From NCBI GenBank assembly GCA_017608575.1, contig JAFCFP010000002.1, forward strand, positions 1 to 54,349: a stretch of 54,349 bases of DNA, written 5' to 3'. Numbering within the stretch: the first letter of the stretch is position 1; each line of letters opens with the position of its first letter. Under the pieces are notes generated by a model that did no database searches, was not told the origin of the DNA, and saw nothing but the letters and a program-made list of their open reading frames with translations. The position numbers were made by a program, and so were the translations under genes. Source of the stretch: Candidatus Iainarchaeum sp. GTDB lineage: Archaea > Iainarchaeota > Iainarchaeia > Iainarchaeales > DTGL01. Shown here piece after piece: positions 8,599-16,818 of this stretch.

Positions 8599-9585
8599 TC
8601 ATAGCATTTCAGCATAGCCTTTGGCAAGTTGCAGGTATTTATTTGTTTCTTTTTTTGCTGCTTCATTTGCGTCCTGCAATAAGCGCAAGGCATTGACTTT
8701 TGCACGAACATTTGCCCTGTAAAGTTTATGCCAAGGCAACAGTCTTTCAAGTACAAAATCAGCGCTGTGTTCTACATAACTCTTTGTGAATTCTTTGGAA
8801 AGCCCTTGTTCACCGAAGGAATCAAAATCCATTGCCATGAAGCCAACATCTGACGCTGTGTCCGTATTGCGAAAATCTTCACTGAATTCAATGCAGTCAA
8901 ATATCACTGGCTTTTCTAGCAAGAAAATGTTTCCAGAATGCAGGTCTCCATGGCATTCCCGAATGAATCCATTGCGTTGTCTTTCTTTTAAAAGTACTGC
9001 ATTTTCATCAATAAAGGAATTGGATTTTTCAATTATAAAATCAACAACTTTTCCTGCACCGAGCTCGCGTTCAATTGCCTTTCGCACCGTCAAAATGTCA
9101 TTGAATTGCTCTTTGAGTTGCCTTGGTGAAGAAAAACGCGTGTCGGAGATTTTTTTAATTCTGGAATGAAATTCCGCCAAAATGACAGCAAGCTCTTTCA
9201 CTGATTTTTTTCCAACCTTGCCCTGTTCAAGCAAAAGAGACATTTTTTTTTCTTCAGGCAAGCGTTTCATTTTGACTGCATATTCCACTGCATCGCCTTT
9301 TCCCTCAAACTGCAATCCATTGGGCGTGCGGGTTATTGGAACAACGCCAATGTAAACCTCTGCGCACAAACGAGAATTAAGCCTTACTTCTTCTTCACAA
9401 TAAAATTTTCTTTTTTCAAGCGTTGAAAAATCCAAAAAGGAAAACTTCACTGGCTTTTTTACCTTGAAAACAGTGTTTTCCCCCAAAAAAACCCATGAAA
9501 TGTGGGTTTCTTTCACTTGGATTTTTTTCACTGGAAAGGGAAATGCTTCCGGCAAGGCAAGCAATTGTTTTAATTCATTATTCAA
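8599..9585 (-). CDS. Aminoglycoside phosphotransferase-like kinase (COG2187 type)
   Basis: A 328-residue protein kinase-like-fold phosphotransferase. The catalytic loop CHGDLHSGNIF is at residues 211-221, and the metal-binding Asp of IFDCIEF is near 230; the N-terminal lobe contains VFKVKKPVKFSFLDFST. The physiological substrate is unknown and antibiotic resistance is not implied. In many bacteria this domain is fused in front of a COG0645-like P-loop kinase. Here that second domain is the separate gene immediately upstream, overlapping by eight bases, so the two products probably act together. The naming of the split pair comes from family knowledge; the overlap is seen directly. Confidence 0.85.
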   Translation of the reverse strand: MNNELKQLLALPEAFPFPVKKIQVKETHISWVFLGENTVFKVKKPVKFSFLDFSTLEKRKFYCEEEVRLNSRLCAEVYIGVVPITRTPNGLQFEGKGDAVEYAVKMKRLPEEKKMSLLLEQGKVGKKSVKELAVILAEFHSRIKKISDTRFSSPRQLKEQFNDILTVRKAIERELGAGKVVDFIIEKSNSFIDENAVLLKERQRNGFIRECHGDLHSGNIFLLEKPVIFDCIEFSEDFRNTDTASDVGFMAMDFDSFGEQGLSKEFTKSYVEHSADFVLERLLPWHKLYRANVRAKVNALRLLQDANEAAKKETNKYLQLAKGYAEML

Positions 9586-10093
9586 TAAGACCTCTCCTTT
9601 TCAAATAAAAATGCACCTTTTCCACTTGTTTTCTGAGTGGAATCGTTGAATCAATTTCGAGGTGTTCTTTTTTCATTGGCTGGAATTCCTTTTTTATTTT
9701 CTTGAAAACAGCGAATGTTGCCTCGCTCGGATTCGTTTTTTCTTTTTTGCGCTCTAAAATCCGCTTTTTAGCTTCTTTGTCGGAGACAATCAATTGAACA
9801 AAAACGCATTCATCTGCATACTTTTTTGCAAGCATTGAGGCTTTTTTTCTTAATGCACTTTTGTAGAATGTTCCATCTAACACAACACAGTTTCCTTTTC
9901 TTAACTCCTCTGCAGCAATTGAAAAAATGTTATCGTATACTGCTTTTTTTTCTTTTTGGGTGTATTTTGGTTTTTTTATGAATTGTTTTCTTAAAACATC
10001 AGTGTTTAAATGCCTGCACTCAAATTGCTTGGACAATTCCTCTGCCAAAAAAGTTTTACCGCTTGCCGGTAACCCGAAAACAACAATAATCAT
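9578..10093 (-). CDS. P-loop kinase (AAA_33/COG0645-like)
   Basis: A 171-residue small-molecule kinase of the nucleotide/polynucleotide-kinase type. Walker A is GLPASGKT at residues 7-14. A basic lid-like segment (KKRILERKKEKTNPSEATF) and a VVLDGTFYKSALRKK strand follow. It starts within the last bases of adk (four-base ATGA-type overlap) and overlaps the APH-like gene downstream by eight bases, so all three are translationally coupled. Its likely partner is the adjacent APH-like protein. The substrate is unknown; nucleoside, sugar or RNA 5' ends are all possible. Confidence 0.85.
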   Translation of the reverse strand: MIIVVFGLPASGKTFLAEELSKQFECRHLNTDVLRKQFIKKPKYTQKEKKAVYDNIFSIAAEELRKGNCVVLDGTFYKSALRKKASMLAKKYADECVFVQLIVSDKEAKKRILERKKEKTNPSEATFAVFKKIKKEFQPMKKEHLEIDSTIPLRKQVEKVHFYLKRRGLIE

Positions 10094-10749
10094 TCAACTG
10101 CCTCCAATGCATTAAGGGCTTTTTTAAAGTTTTCCTCCACAGAGCCAAGCATTTCAACTTTTTTGAGCAATCCTTTTTCTTCGTAGAATTTAACCAATGG
10201 CTCAGTGCTTGAAACAAACACTTTCCATCGCTCTTCAACAATTCCCGGCCTGTCATCTTTTCTAATGAAAAGCTTTCCTGAACACAAATCGCATTTTCCT
10301 TCAACTTTTGGGGGATTTGAGTAAACATTGTAAATTGCACCGCATTTTTCGCATTGCCTTCTGCCGGAGATTCTTCTCATTATTTCTTCTTTTGGAACAT
10401 CAAGAAACAAAACAGTGCTTATTTTTTTTCCTTTTTCAGCTAATCTTTCTTCAAGGGCTTTTGCTTGTTCAATGTTTCGCGGAAACCCATCCAGAATAAA
10501 ACCGTTCACTGCATCTTTTTCTTCAAGCCTTGAAAAAAGCAGTTTCATTACAATTTCATTGCTCACAAGCTTTCCAGATTTAACTGTTTTCTCTATTTTT
10601 TGCCCCAATTCGCTTTTTTTTGCTATTTCTTCACGTATTAAATCGCCCGTGGAAATATGGGGAATGTTGAATTTTTTTGAAAGCTTTGATGCAAGTGTTC
10701 CCTTGCCTGAACCGGGCGCTCCTAATAAAACTAGGTTGAATTCGGCCAT
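10090..10749 (-). CDS. adk: Adenylate kinase, bacterial type with zinc-binding LID
   Basis: A 219-residue enzyme that converts AMP plus ATP to two ADP. The P loop GAPGSGKGT is at residues 10-18, the AMP-binding region is HISTGDLIR, and LDGFPRN is near 87-92. The LID domain carries Cys133, Cys136, Cys153 and Cys156, a four-cysteine zinc site typical of long bacterial-type kinases. Classical archaeal AdkA is shorter and trimeric, so this gene suggests ancient transfer from bacteria. It leads an adk-kinase-APH operon. AAAGGGGG before the ATG is a plausible ribosome site, and GCTTTAATTCC about 45 bp upstream is a possible TATA box. Confidence 0.95.
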   Translation of the reverse strand: MAEFNLVLLGAPGSGKGTLASKLSKKFNIPHISTGDLIREEIAKKSELGQKIEKTVKSGKLVSNEIVMKLLFSRLEEKDAVNGFILDGFPRNIEQAKALEERLAEKGKKISTVLFLDVPKEEIMRRISGRRQCEKCGAIYNVYSNPPKVEGKCDLCSGKLFIRKDDRPGIVEERWKVFVSSTEPLVKFYEEKGLLKKVEMLGSVEENFKKALNALEAVE

Positions 10750-10879
10750 TAAAAAACCCCCTTTTTAAGTAAAAAAACAGGAAAAGGAATTAAAGCATTT
10801 CCCAGAAATCAACAAGAATCCACTGTAGATCCAAAAAGTTTAATAAAAACAAATTAAACACGAACCATAAGGAGTATAA

Positions 10880-11731
10880 TTAATATATTTTGAAATCAAT
10901 TACCACTTGAATAGTTTTTGGCGAAAAAGAGCGAACCCTTTTTTTGCGTATAACGCGTGTTTTGCGGTTGAATTTTTTTGCTGTGGTTTTAATTTTGGCA
11001 AGTGCTTCTTTGTAGGGTGAATCCCTTGGACCAAACTGGTAAAAATGCACCACGCAGTTTGAAGCAGCTGCAATAAAAGCAGAATCCAAAAAATGCTCAC
11101 CTCCCTTTGGCAAGGGCATTACTATTCTGTTGCATTTTCCCTTTAGTTTTGGGGCAATTTTTTTAACATCTCCAAGAATTGGTTGAATGCGGTGAGTGCA
11201 TTTGTTCAATGCAATGTTTTCCTTCAAAAACATGTAAGCAATTGGGTTCAATTCAATTGCATGGGCTTTTTTCATTGGCGAATGTTTTGCAAAAACAATG
11301 GGAAAAGGCCCAACACCCGCAAAGAACGCTCCAACTACTTCGCCTTTTCTTATAAGTTTTGCAATCCTTTCCCTTTCATGCGACAGCCTTGGAGAAAAAA
11401 ACATTTTTCCAACCTGGACTTTAAACCTGCAGCCGTGTTCTTTGTGTTCAGTGAGCGTGGTTTTTTTGCCTGCAATTATTTCCACTGGCCTGACACGGAA
11501 TTTCCCTGAATGTTTTCCTTTAATGCGTGCAACTGTTTTAATGTGAGTGTTTGCTTGCATTAATGCCTTTGCAATTGTTTTCTTTTTTTTAAGCAATGAA
11601 TCAGGAATTTCAATTACTGCAATGCTGCCAATTACGTCAAATGATGTAACAAGCTCTGAGAGCTCTTTTTTTGAAAGCTTTCCCTTAAGGGCTTCTTTTA
11701 GAGACCTTGGCTTTCTCCCTTTTGCCACCAT
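10880..11731 (-). CDS. trm5: tRNA (guanine-37-N1)-methyltransferase, Trm5-like
   Basis: A 283-residue SAM-dependent methyltransferase that should modify G37 next to the anticodon and prevent frameshifting. The N-terminal part carries the archaeal Trm5 D1-like domain. The Rossmann SAM-binding segment VVGAFFAGVGPFPIVFAKH is near residue 130, followed by HAIELNPIAYMFLKENIALN and the catalytic-loop sequence RIVMPLPKGG near 205. The tRNA-Pro in this window has G37, a natural substrate. A Taw2-like wyosine enzyme is a less likely alternative. The gene is divergent from DUF63; a 130 bp AT-rich gap with promoter-like sequence separates it from adk. Confidence 0.88.
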   Translation of the reverse strand: MVAKGRKPRSLKEALKGKLSKKELSELVTSFDVIGSIAVIEIPDSLLKKKKTIAKALMQANTHIKTVARIKGKHSGKFRVRPVEIIAGKKTTLTEHKEHGCRFKVQVGKMFFSPRLSHERERIAKLIRKGEVVGAFFAGVGPFPIVFAKHSPMKKAHAIELNPIAYMFLKENIALNKCTHRIQPILGDVKKIAPKLKGKCNRIVMPLPKGGEHFLDSAFIAAASNCVVHFYQFGPRDSPYKEALAKIKTTAKKFNRKTRVIRKKRVRSFSPKTIQVVIDFKIY

Positions 11732-11772
11732 AAGAAGATATTTAAAAGAATTAAGTGTTTTAATCCTATGTT

Positions 11773-12642
11773 ATGGCTTTGTGGGAATTTTTAAGAGAGT
11801 ATTTTGTTGAACCAATTGTTAATCCAGCCTATCAAGGCTACAATGCAGTGAACACGCTCGTATATGGAGCAATACTGCTGGCAATAGCGTTTTTCGTGGT
11901 TTTTCCTTTTCTGGACAGAAAAGGAATAAAGTTTGACCTGCCTTTTGCTTTTAGTTTACTGCCGTTTATTTTGTTTGGAACAACGTTGAGGGCTTTAACC
12001 GCTGCAAGCACAGCTGGAAAAACAGTGCTCCCCTTTCTTGTAAAAACCGCAAATCCATTAGAGCCAGGGTTTTGGACTTTTACGCCCGGCGTGTGGTTTT
12101 TGACGTTTGGCGTGACAATTTCTTTTCTTTTTTTGTCCAGAGCTTTAGCGAAAAGACTTAAAGCAGACTATCACAAAATTTTTGCATTTTTGGGTTTGAT
12201 AGCATCCGCGCCGGCACTGGTTTTGAATTTTTTTAATTTTTCAAACTGGACAGGGTTTTTTGCAGTTATTGTGCTTGTTGCAATTATCTCTGGCTTGGTT
12301 GTTTTTTTGTTTAATTACGTGTTCAAAATAAAGCTTTTGAGGAACGGATTGAATGTAATGGCAATGAGCGGCCAAGCAATTGATGGAACTGCAACGCTTG
12401 TCGCAATTGGATTTTATGGATTCAGTGAAATGCACCCGCTTTCTGCCGCAATTCTTTCAATGAATCCATTGCTTTTTGTGGTTTTAAAAATTTCCGCTGT
12501 GCTTGCAATTCTTTACTATGTGGAAAAAACCATTAAAAGTGAAAACTTAAAGGGTTTCACGAAGGTTTTTTTAATGATTTTGGGTTTTTCAACCGGCACT
12601 GCGAGTGTTTTAAAAATTGGCCTATTAACAGGAATGGGATAA
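11773..12642 (+). CDS. DUF63 family archaeal integral membrane protein
   Basis: A 289-residue polytopic membrane protein with about eight hydrophobic segments. The N-terminus FLREYFVEPIVNPAYQGYN and the following helix are typical of DUF63, an archaeal family of unknown function. The conserved loop LLPFILFGTTLRAL and the segment GQAIDGTATLVAIGFYG are also recognisable. The ATG is close to a TATA-like ATTTAAAAG (11737-11745), fitting a leaderless or short-leader message. It is followed two bases later by the GTG of diphthine synthase, so they are co-transcribed. Confidence 0.85.
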   Translation: MALWEFLREYFVEPIVNPAYQGYNAVNTLVYGAILLAIAFFVVFPFLDRKGIKFDLPFAFSLLPFILFGTTLRALTAASTAGKTVLPFLVKTANPLEPGFWTFTPGVWFLTFGVTISFLFLSRALAKRLKADYHKIFAFLGLIASAPALVLNFFNFSNWTGFFAVIVLVAIISGLVVFLFNYVFKIKLLRNGLNVMAMSGQAIDGTATLVAIGFYGFSEMHPLSAAILSMNPLLFVVLKISAVLAILYYVEKTIKSENLKGFTKVFLMILGFSTGTASVLKIGLLTGMG

Positions 12643-12644
12643 GC

Positions 12645-13391
12645 GTGTTTTATTTAATAGGGCTTGGATTGAAACCAAGGCATTTGTCCATTGAAGCAAT
12701 TGAAGCAATAAAAAAATGCAAAGAAATTTTTATTGACTCTTATACAAGCGCTTTAAGTGAAGGATCAGTGCAAGAACTTGAAAGCCTTACAGGAAAAAAA
12801 ATAATTTCCCTTTCAAGAAAAGAAATAGAGGAAGGTTTTATTGAAAAGATTAAGAAAGCGCGCAATGAAAACATTGCATTGCTTGTAATTGGCAATCCAT
12901 TGTTTGCAACAACTCACGCCCAGCTTTTATTGGATGCAAAAAAAGCCGGAGTGAAAGCAATGGCAATAGCGGGAATTTCAGTATTTGACTTAATTGGAAA
13001 AACAGGTCTGAGTATGTACAAGTTTGGGAGAACTGCAAGCATTGTTTTTCCACAGGAAAACTTTGCGCCTGAATCCTTTTATGACTTCATTGTAGAAAAC
13101 AAAAAAGCCGGATTGCATTCTCTTTGCTTGCTGGACATTCAGGGAGAGAAAAAAATGACTGTAAAAGAAGCAATTGAAATACTGCTCGAAATTGAAAAAA
13201 AACGCGGTGAAAGCATTATTGCGGATTCAGTGATAGTGGCAATGGAAAAACTCGGCTCTGCAAAAGAACGCATTGTTTCGGGCAATACAAAAAAAATCCT
13301 TAAAGAAAAAACCGGAACGCCGGCAGTGCTTGTTGTTTGCGCTGAATTGAGTGAAAAAGAAAAAGAATTCTTGCATGAATTGGTGGAATAA
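12645..13391 (+). CDS. dphB: Diphthine synthase
   Basis: A 248-residue SAM-dependent methyltransferase of the cobalamin-precorrin methylase fold. It methylates the modified histidine of elongation factor 2 on the way to diphthamide. The N-terminal MFYLIGLGLKPRHLSIEA and VIGNPLFATTHAQLLLDAKK are family signatures. It starts with GTG directly after DUF63 and ends immediately before the DUF357 gene, an order common in archaeal genomes. It is one of the strongest archaeal markers in this window. Confidence 0.95.
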   Translation: MFYLIGLGLKPRHLSIEAIEAIKKCKEIFIDSYTSALSEGSVQELESLTGKKIISLSRKEIEEGFIEKIKKARNENIALLVIGNPLFATTHAQLLLDAKKAGVKAMAIAGISVFDLIGKTGLSMYKFGRTASIVFPQENFAPESFYDFIVENKKAGLHSLCLLDIQGEKKMTVKEAIEILLEIEKKRGESIIADSVIVAMEKLGSAKERIVSGNTKKILKEKTGTPAVLVVCAELSEKEKEFLHELVE

Positions 13392-13682
13392 ATGAACGAA
13401 CTCAAGGAATTGCATGAAAAACTTACAAGATATAAAGGGATTACTGAACGCGCTTTGAAGGAAGTTAAAATAATTGCAAAAAAGAATTCAACTGAATTCG
13501 AACTTGCGGAAAAATTTCTCTCCATGGCAAAGGATTATTTTGAAGATGGAAAATATTTTGAAAAAAAAGGCCATTCAGCGACAGCATTAGCGGCATTCGC
13601 TTATGCTCATGCATGGATTGACGCTGGAATAAAAGCAGGGTTTTTAAAGGGTGAAAATGAAGAAATTTTCATGCCAAAATGA
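13392..13682 (+). CDS. DUF357 family small helical protein
   Basis: A 96-residue helical protein matching the archaeal DUF357 family. The C-terminal FEKKGHSATALAAFAYAHAW followed by DAGIKAGF is characteristic. It resembles HEPN-like or four-helix small proteins, and its function is unknown. It starts at the base after the dphB stop, so it is part of the same operon. Confidence 0.8.
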   Translation: MNELKELHEKLTRYKGITERALKEVKIIAKKNSTEFELAEKFLSMAKDYFEDGKYFEKKGHSATALAAFAYAHAWIDAGIKAGFLKGENEEIFMPK

Positions 13683-13731
13683 ACAAAAAATTTAAATTAA
13701 CACATTGTTCAATAGTATTACCGGTGTGGTT

Positions 13732-14199
13732 ATGGGCTTGTATGACAAAAAATTTGACTTTGGCTTTCCAATTGATGCAAGGAAGGCACTCAGCGCGGTT
13801 TTAATAATAATTGCTATTTTTGTAATTGCTTGGATTTTTCTTTTTGTATTGGATTTATTCAAGCCAATGGCAATAACTGCAGTTCTTTCCCCAAAGCAAT
13901 TAAAGGAAAACGAGCAAAACAGCGTGTTAAATGTAACACTCACAAATGTAACTGGAAAAATGGCAAAAAACGTGGAAATAATAGTGCAAGCAGAGGACGC
14001 GAGCTCTATTCTGGTTGACGCGGATGAAATTGCAAAGAAAAAAATTGAAGTACTGGAAGCAGGAGCATTTAAAAAACTGCAATTTGATGTCAGAAAAAGC
14101 CCAGTGAAAAAGGTTCTGCCTGGAAGCTATAAAATAAACATTCAAACAGAAATCAATGGACAACAATTCACAAAAAGCGTTTTTTTAATAGTTCAATAG
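13732..14199 (+). CDS. Membrane-anchored extracellular protein with a CARDB/NEW3-like beta domain
   Basis: A 155-residue protein with one hydrophobic helix near residues 20-40 (VLIIIAIFVIAWIFLFVL) and an external beta-sandwich domain. The pattern LNVTLTNVTGKMAKNVEIIV and the final PGSYKINIQTEINGQQ resembles NPCBM-associated NEW3 or CARDB domains found in archaeal surface proteins. A TATA box TTTAAATTAA at 13691-13700 puts the start of transcription near 13722, so ATG 13732 is more likely than the TTG at 13705. The cell-surface role is inference. Confidence 0.7.
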   Translation: MGLYDKKFDFGFPIDARKALSAVLIIIAIFVIAWIFLFVLDLFKPMAITAVLSPKQLKENEQNSVLNVTLTNVTGKMAKNVEIIVQAEDASSILVDADEIAKKKIEVLEAGAFKKLQFDVRKSPVKKVLPGSYKINIQTEINGQQFTKSVFLIVQ

Positions 14200-14201
14200 A
14201 A

Positions 14202-14477
14202 TTAGTCGTGTATTATTTCAAAGGATTTGAAGTTTTCTTTTTTGTTTTCCCATTCAACTTCAATATAGTCAACGTTTGCCCCAGGCGGGCCTTCTTTCGC
14301 CAAATTCATTAATTTTTTCAATTTGTCCATTGGACCTTCAGCAACAACTTCAACGCTGCCATCAGGCAAATTTTTAACCCAGCCCGTTAATTTTAATTCT
14401 TTTGCCCATTTTTGCACTGTTGCGCGAAAGAACACTCCCTGCACTCTGCCAAAAACAAACAAGTGAATACGGTTCAT
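14202..14477 (-). CDS. acyP: Acylphosphatase
   Basis: A 91-residue acylphosphatase that hydrolyses carboxyl-phosphate bonds. The signature GRVQGVFFRATVQKWA (residues 10-25) carries the catalytic Arg of the phosphate loop, and the second signature GWVKNLPDGSVEVVAEG carries the catalytic Asn. Length and motif spacing are those of the family. It ends three bases from the membrane-anchored gene (convergent) and is divergent from the por operon, sharing about 60 bp of promoter DNA. Confidence 0.95.
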   Translation of the reverse strand: MNRIHLFVFGRVQGVFFRATVQKWAKELKLTGWVKNLPDGSVEVVAEGPMDKLKKLMNLAKEGPPGANVDYIEVEWENKKENFKSFEIIHD

Positions 14478-14539
14478 GCAAACACCAACATGGAATTAAA
14501 ACACAAATATTTAAATTAGTTTGCTGGTTTTTTCATATC

Positions 14540-15094
14540 ATGGCATTAAAAGAAATAAGGATTCACGGTCGCGGCGGACAGGGCGCGGTTACAAGCTCGC
14601 AGGTTTTGGCTGTTGCAGCATTCAAGGATGGAAAGTACTGTCAGGCGTTTCCAAATTTTGGAGTTGAAAGGCGTGGAGCTCCAGTACAAGCATTTGCCAG
14701 AATTTCGGAAGAACCAATTAATGTAAGACAGCATGTTTATGAACCAGATTATGTTATTGTGCTGGATCCAACGCTTTTGGAGGCAGTTAATGTTGCAGCA
14801 GGAGCAAAGGACTCTGGCATTATAATAATTAACTCTGACAGAAAAGCTGAAGAATTCAACCTTGACACAAAAGCAAAAATTAAAACAATTGATGTAACAA
14901 AAACAGCACTTGAAATAATTGGAAAACCATTCGTGAATGTTGCAATTCTTGGAGCATTTGCTGCCATTAGTGGAGAGATTACAATGGATGCAATCAATGC
15001 AGCAATAGACCAGGAATTTGCACATAAGGCAAAGGTAGGAGAATTGAACAAAAAGGCAGCTGAAAAACTATTCAAAGAAGCAAAAGGTGAATGA
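14540..15094 (+). CDS. porG: Pyruvate:ferredoxin oxidoreductase, gamma subunit
   Basis: The 184-residue gamma subunit of the heterotetrameric enzyme that converts pyruvate and CoA to acetyl-CoA, CO2 and reduced ferredoxin. The start of the domain, EIRIHGRGGQGAVTSSQVLA, and PNFGVERRGAPVQAFARI are diagnostic. The open frame extends 46 codons upstream, but ATG 14540 is where the family begins. The archaeal operon continues porD-cutA-porA-porB with overlapping ends, so all should be translated from one message. The substrate could be another 2-oxo acid, but the four-subunit order favours pyruvate. Confidence 0.93.
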   Translation: MALKEIRIHGRGGQGAVTSSQVLAVAAFKDGKYCQAFPNFGVERRGAPVQAFARISEEPINVRQHVYEPDYVIVLDPTLLEAVNVAAGAKDSGIIIINSDRKAEEFNLDTKAKIKTIDVTKTALEIIGKPFVNVAILGAFAAISGEITMDAINAAIDQEFAHKAKVGELNKKAAEKLFKEAKGE

Positions 15095-15368
15095 ATTGAG
15101 CGAAATGAAGTTCAACCTGGGAGCAGTAATCCACGAACCAGGTTCAACGAAAAAAAATAAAACAGGCGGCTGGCGTGCAATGAGGCCAGTGCTTGACAAG
15201 GAAAAATGCATTAAGTGCGGCACTTGCTGGGTTTATTGCCCCGACAATGCAGTAAAAAAGAACGAAAAAGGCGAATTTGAAATTGATTATGATTATTGCA
15301 AGGGATGCGGAATTTGTGCAAACGAATGCCCAGTTAAAGCAATAAAAATGGAGCTGGAAAAGAAATGA
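15087..15368 (+). CDS. porD: Pyruvate:ferredoxin oxidoreductase, delta (ferredoxin) subunit
   Basis: A 93-residue ferredoxin-like subunit. Two CxxCxxCxxxCP motifs, CIKCGTCWVYCP and CKGCGICANECP, each supply a [4Fe-4S] cluster for electron transfer to external ferredoxin. The N-terminal PGSTKKNKTGGWR is a PorD hallmark. The GTG at 15087 overlaps the porG end; GGTGA at 15086-15090 would better serve TTG 15096 or ATG 15105, so the exact start is uncertain by up to six residues. Confidence 0.93.
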   Translation: MNELSEMKFNLGAVIHEPGSTKKNKTGGWRAMRPVLDKEKCIKCGTCWVYCPDNAVKKNEKGEFEIDYDYCKGCGICANECPVKAIKMELEKK

Positions 15369-15679
15369 GTGCAAGAATGCTGTACATTACTGTCGCTGGA
15401 GAAAAAGAAGCCGAAAAAATAGGTCGCGTTCTAGTGGAAAAAAAACTCGCAGCATGCGTAAACATTGTTCCAAAAATAAAAAGCATTTATTGGTGGAATG
15501 GAAAAATAGAGCAAAGCAATGAAGTCTTGCTTTTATGCAAGACATTTAAAGAAAAAGAAAAAAAAGCAATGGAAAAAGCAAAAGAAATTCATTCATACAA
15601 CACCCCATGTATTGAATCTTTGAACGTAGAACAATTAAATGAAGATTATGAAAAATGGATGAAAGAGGCAATAAAATGA
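15365..15679 (+). CDS. cutA: CutA1-like divalent-cation tolerance protein inside the por operon
   Basis: A 104-residue trimeric ferredoxin-like-fold protein of the CutA1 family, with the segment KIGRVLVEKKLAACVNIVP and the conserved KSIYWWNGKIEQ. It binds divalent metals in some organisms, but its physiological role is unsettled. ATG overlaps the porD stop, and its own TGA overlaps the porA ATG, so it is locked into the por operon between the delta and alpha genes. This placement is unusual: the common archaeal order is porG-porD-porA-porB without an insert. Confidence 0.92.
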   Translation: MSARMLYITVAGEKEAEKIGRVLVEKKLAACVNIVPKIKSIYWWNGKIEQSNEVLLLCKTFKEKEKKAMEKAKEIHSYNTPCIESLNVEQLNEDYEKWMKEAIK

Positions 15680-16818
15680 CTGAAATGGTTGTTGAAGCAA
15701 GCATGGCCCTTGCACTGGGAGCAAAACTGTGCAGGCCAAAAGTAATTCCAATGTATCCTATTACTCCACAAACCCATATAGTGGAAAGACTTGCTGACTT
15801 TATTAACAATGGTGAAATGGAGGCAGAAATGATTCACGTTGAATCGGAGCACTCTGCATTGGCTGCATTTATTGGCTCAGAGGCAGCTGGCGTTAGAACT
15901 TATACTGCCACCTCATCTCAGGGATTAGCATTAATGTATGAAATTCTGCCAATTGTTTCAGGCAATAGAATGCCAGGCGTAATGTCAGTAGCCAATCGTG
16001 CACTTAGCGCGCCTATTAATATTTGGAATGATCACTCGGATGCTGTTTCAGCAAGAGACCAGGGCTGGATTCAATTGTTTGTTGAATCAACACAGGAAGC
16101 AATTGATACAACAATTCAATTGTACAAAATATGCGAAAACCATGAAGTGCTATTGCCTGGCATGGTTTGCATTGATGGATTCACTTTAAGCCATGTGTGC
16201 GAGAGAGCTATTGTGCCAGAACAAGAAGCAGTGGATGAATTTTTGCCAGAATACAAGCCAAAAATAATGCTTGACCCTGAAAAACCAGTTTCAATTGGAC
16301 CAATTGCTTTCCCGGATTCGTTTATGGAATTCAAAAAACAACAACAAGAAGCAATGGAAAAAGCACTACCGCTTATTGGAAAAGTGCATGATGAATTTGC
16401 TAAAAAGTTCGGTAGGTCTTATGGAAATGGTCTCTTAGAGCAATACAGAATGGATGATGCAGAATATGCCTTAATAGGAATGGGTACGCTAACTGGCACA
16501 GCAAGGGTTGCAGTTGACGAAATGCGAAAAGAAGGAAAAAAAGTCGGCTTAATTAAATTAAAATCATTGAGACCGTTTCCAAAAGAAGAATTAATAAAGG
16601 CAACTGAAAAACTGCAGGGACTGGCAGTAATCGATAGGCATTTTTCGCTTGGATTTGAAGGACCTCTTTATACTGATACACGCTCTGCATTGTACGGAAA
16701 AGGAATCAGAATAAAAAATTTCATTGCTGGCTTGGGTGGCAGAGACATTGACATAAAAAGGTTAAAGAAAGCCCTAAATGACACAATTAATGGAAAGGAA
16801 GGAGGCTGGTTGTTGTGA
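15676..16818 (+). CDS. porA: Pyruvate:ferredoxin oxidoreductase, alpha subunit
   Basis: A 380-residue alpha subunit. Family features are MYPITPQTHIVERLAD near the N-terminus, VESEHSALAAFIGSEAAGVR, the conserved TATSSQGLALMYE, and the C-terminal domain with LIKLKSLRPFP. It binds the pyrimidine part of thiamine diphosphate with PorB. ATG 15676 overlaps the cutA TGA, so the upstream ATG at 15655 is rejected. Its stop overlaps the porB GTG. Confidence 0.96.
   Translation: MTEMVVEASMALALGAKLCRPKVIPMYPITPQTHIVERLADFINNGEMEAEMIHVESEHSALAAFIGSEAAGVRTYTATSSQGLALMYEILPIVSGNRMPGVMSVANRALSAPINIWNDHSDAVSARDQGWIQLFVESTQEAIDTTIQLYKICENHEVLLPGMVCIDGFTLSHVCERAIVPEQEAVDEFLPEYKPKIMLDPEKPVSIGPIAFPDSFMEFKKQQQEAMEKALPLIGKVHDEFAKKFGRSYGNGLLEQYRMDDAEYALIGMGTLTGTARVAVDEMRKEGKKVGLIKLKSLRPFPKEELIKATEKLQGLAVIDRHFSLGFEGPLYTDTRSALYGKGIRIKNFIAGLGGRDIDIKRLKKALNDTINGKEGGWLL

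Noticed and set aside
8487..8756. N-terminal extension of adenosylhomocysteinase by 90 codons
   Set aside because: The extension has no family similarity, and AGGTGA directly precedes ATG 8486.
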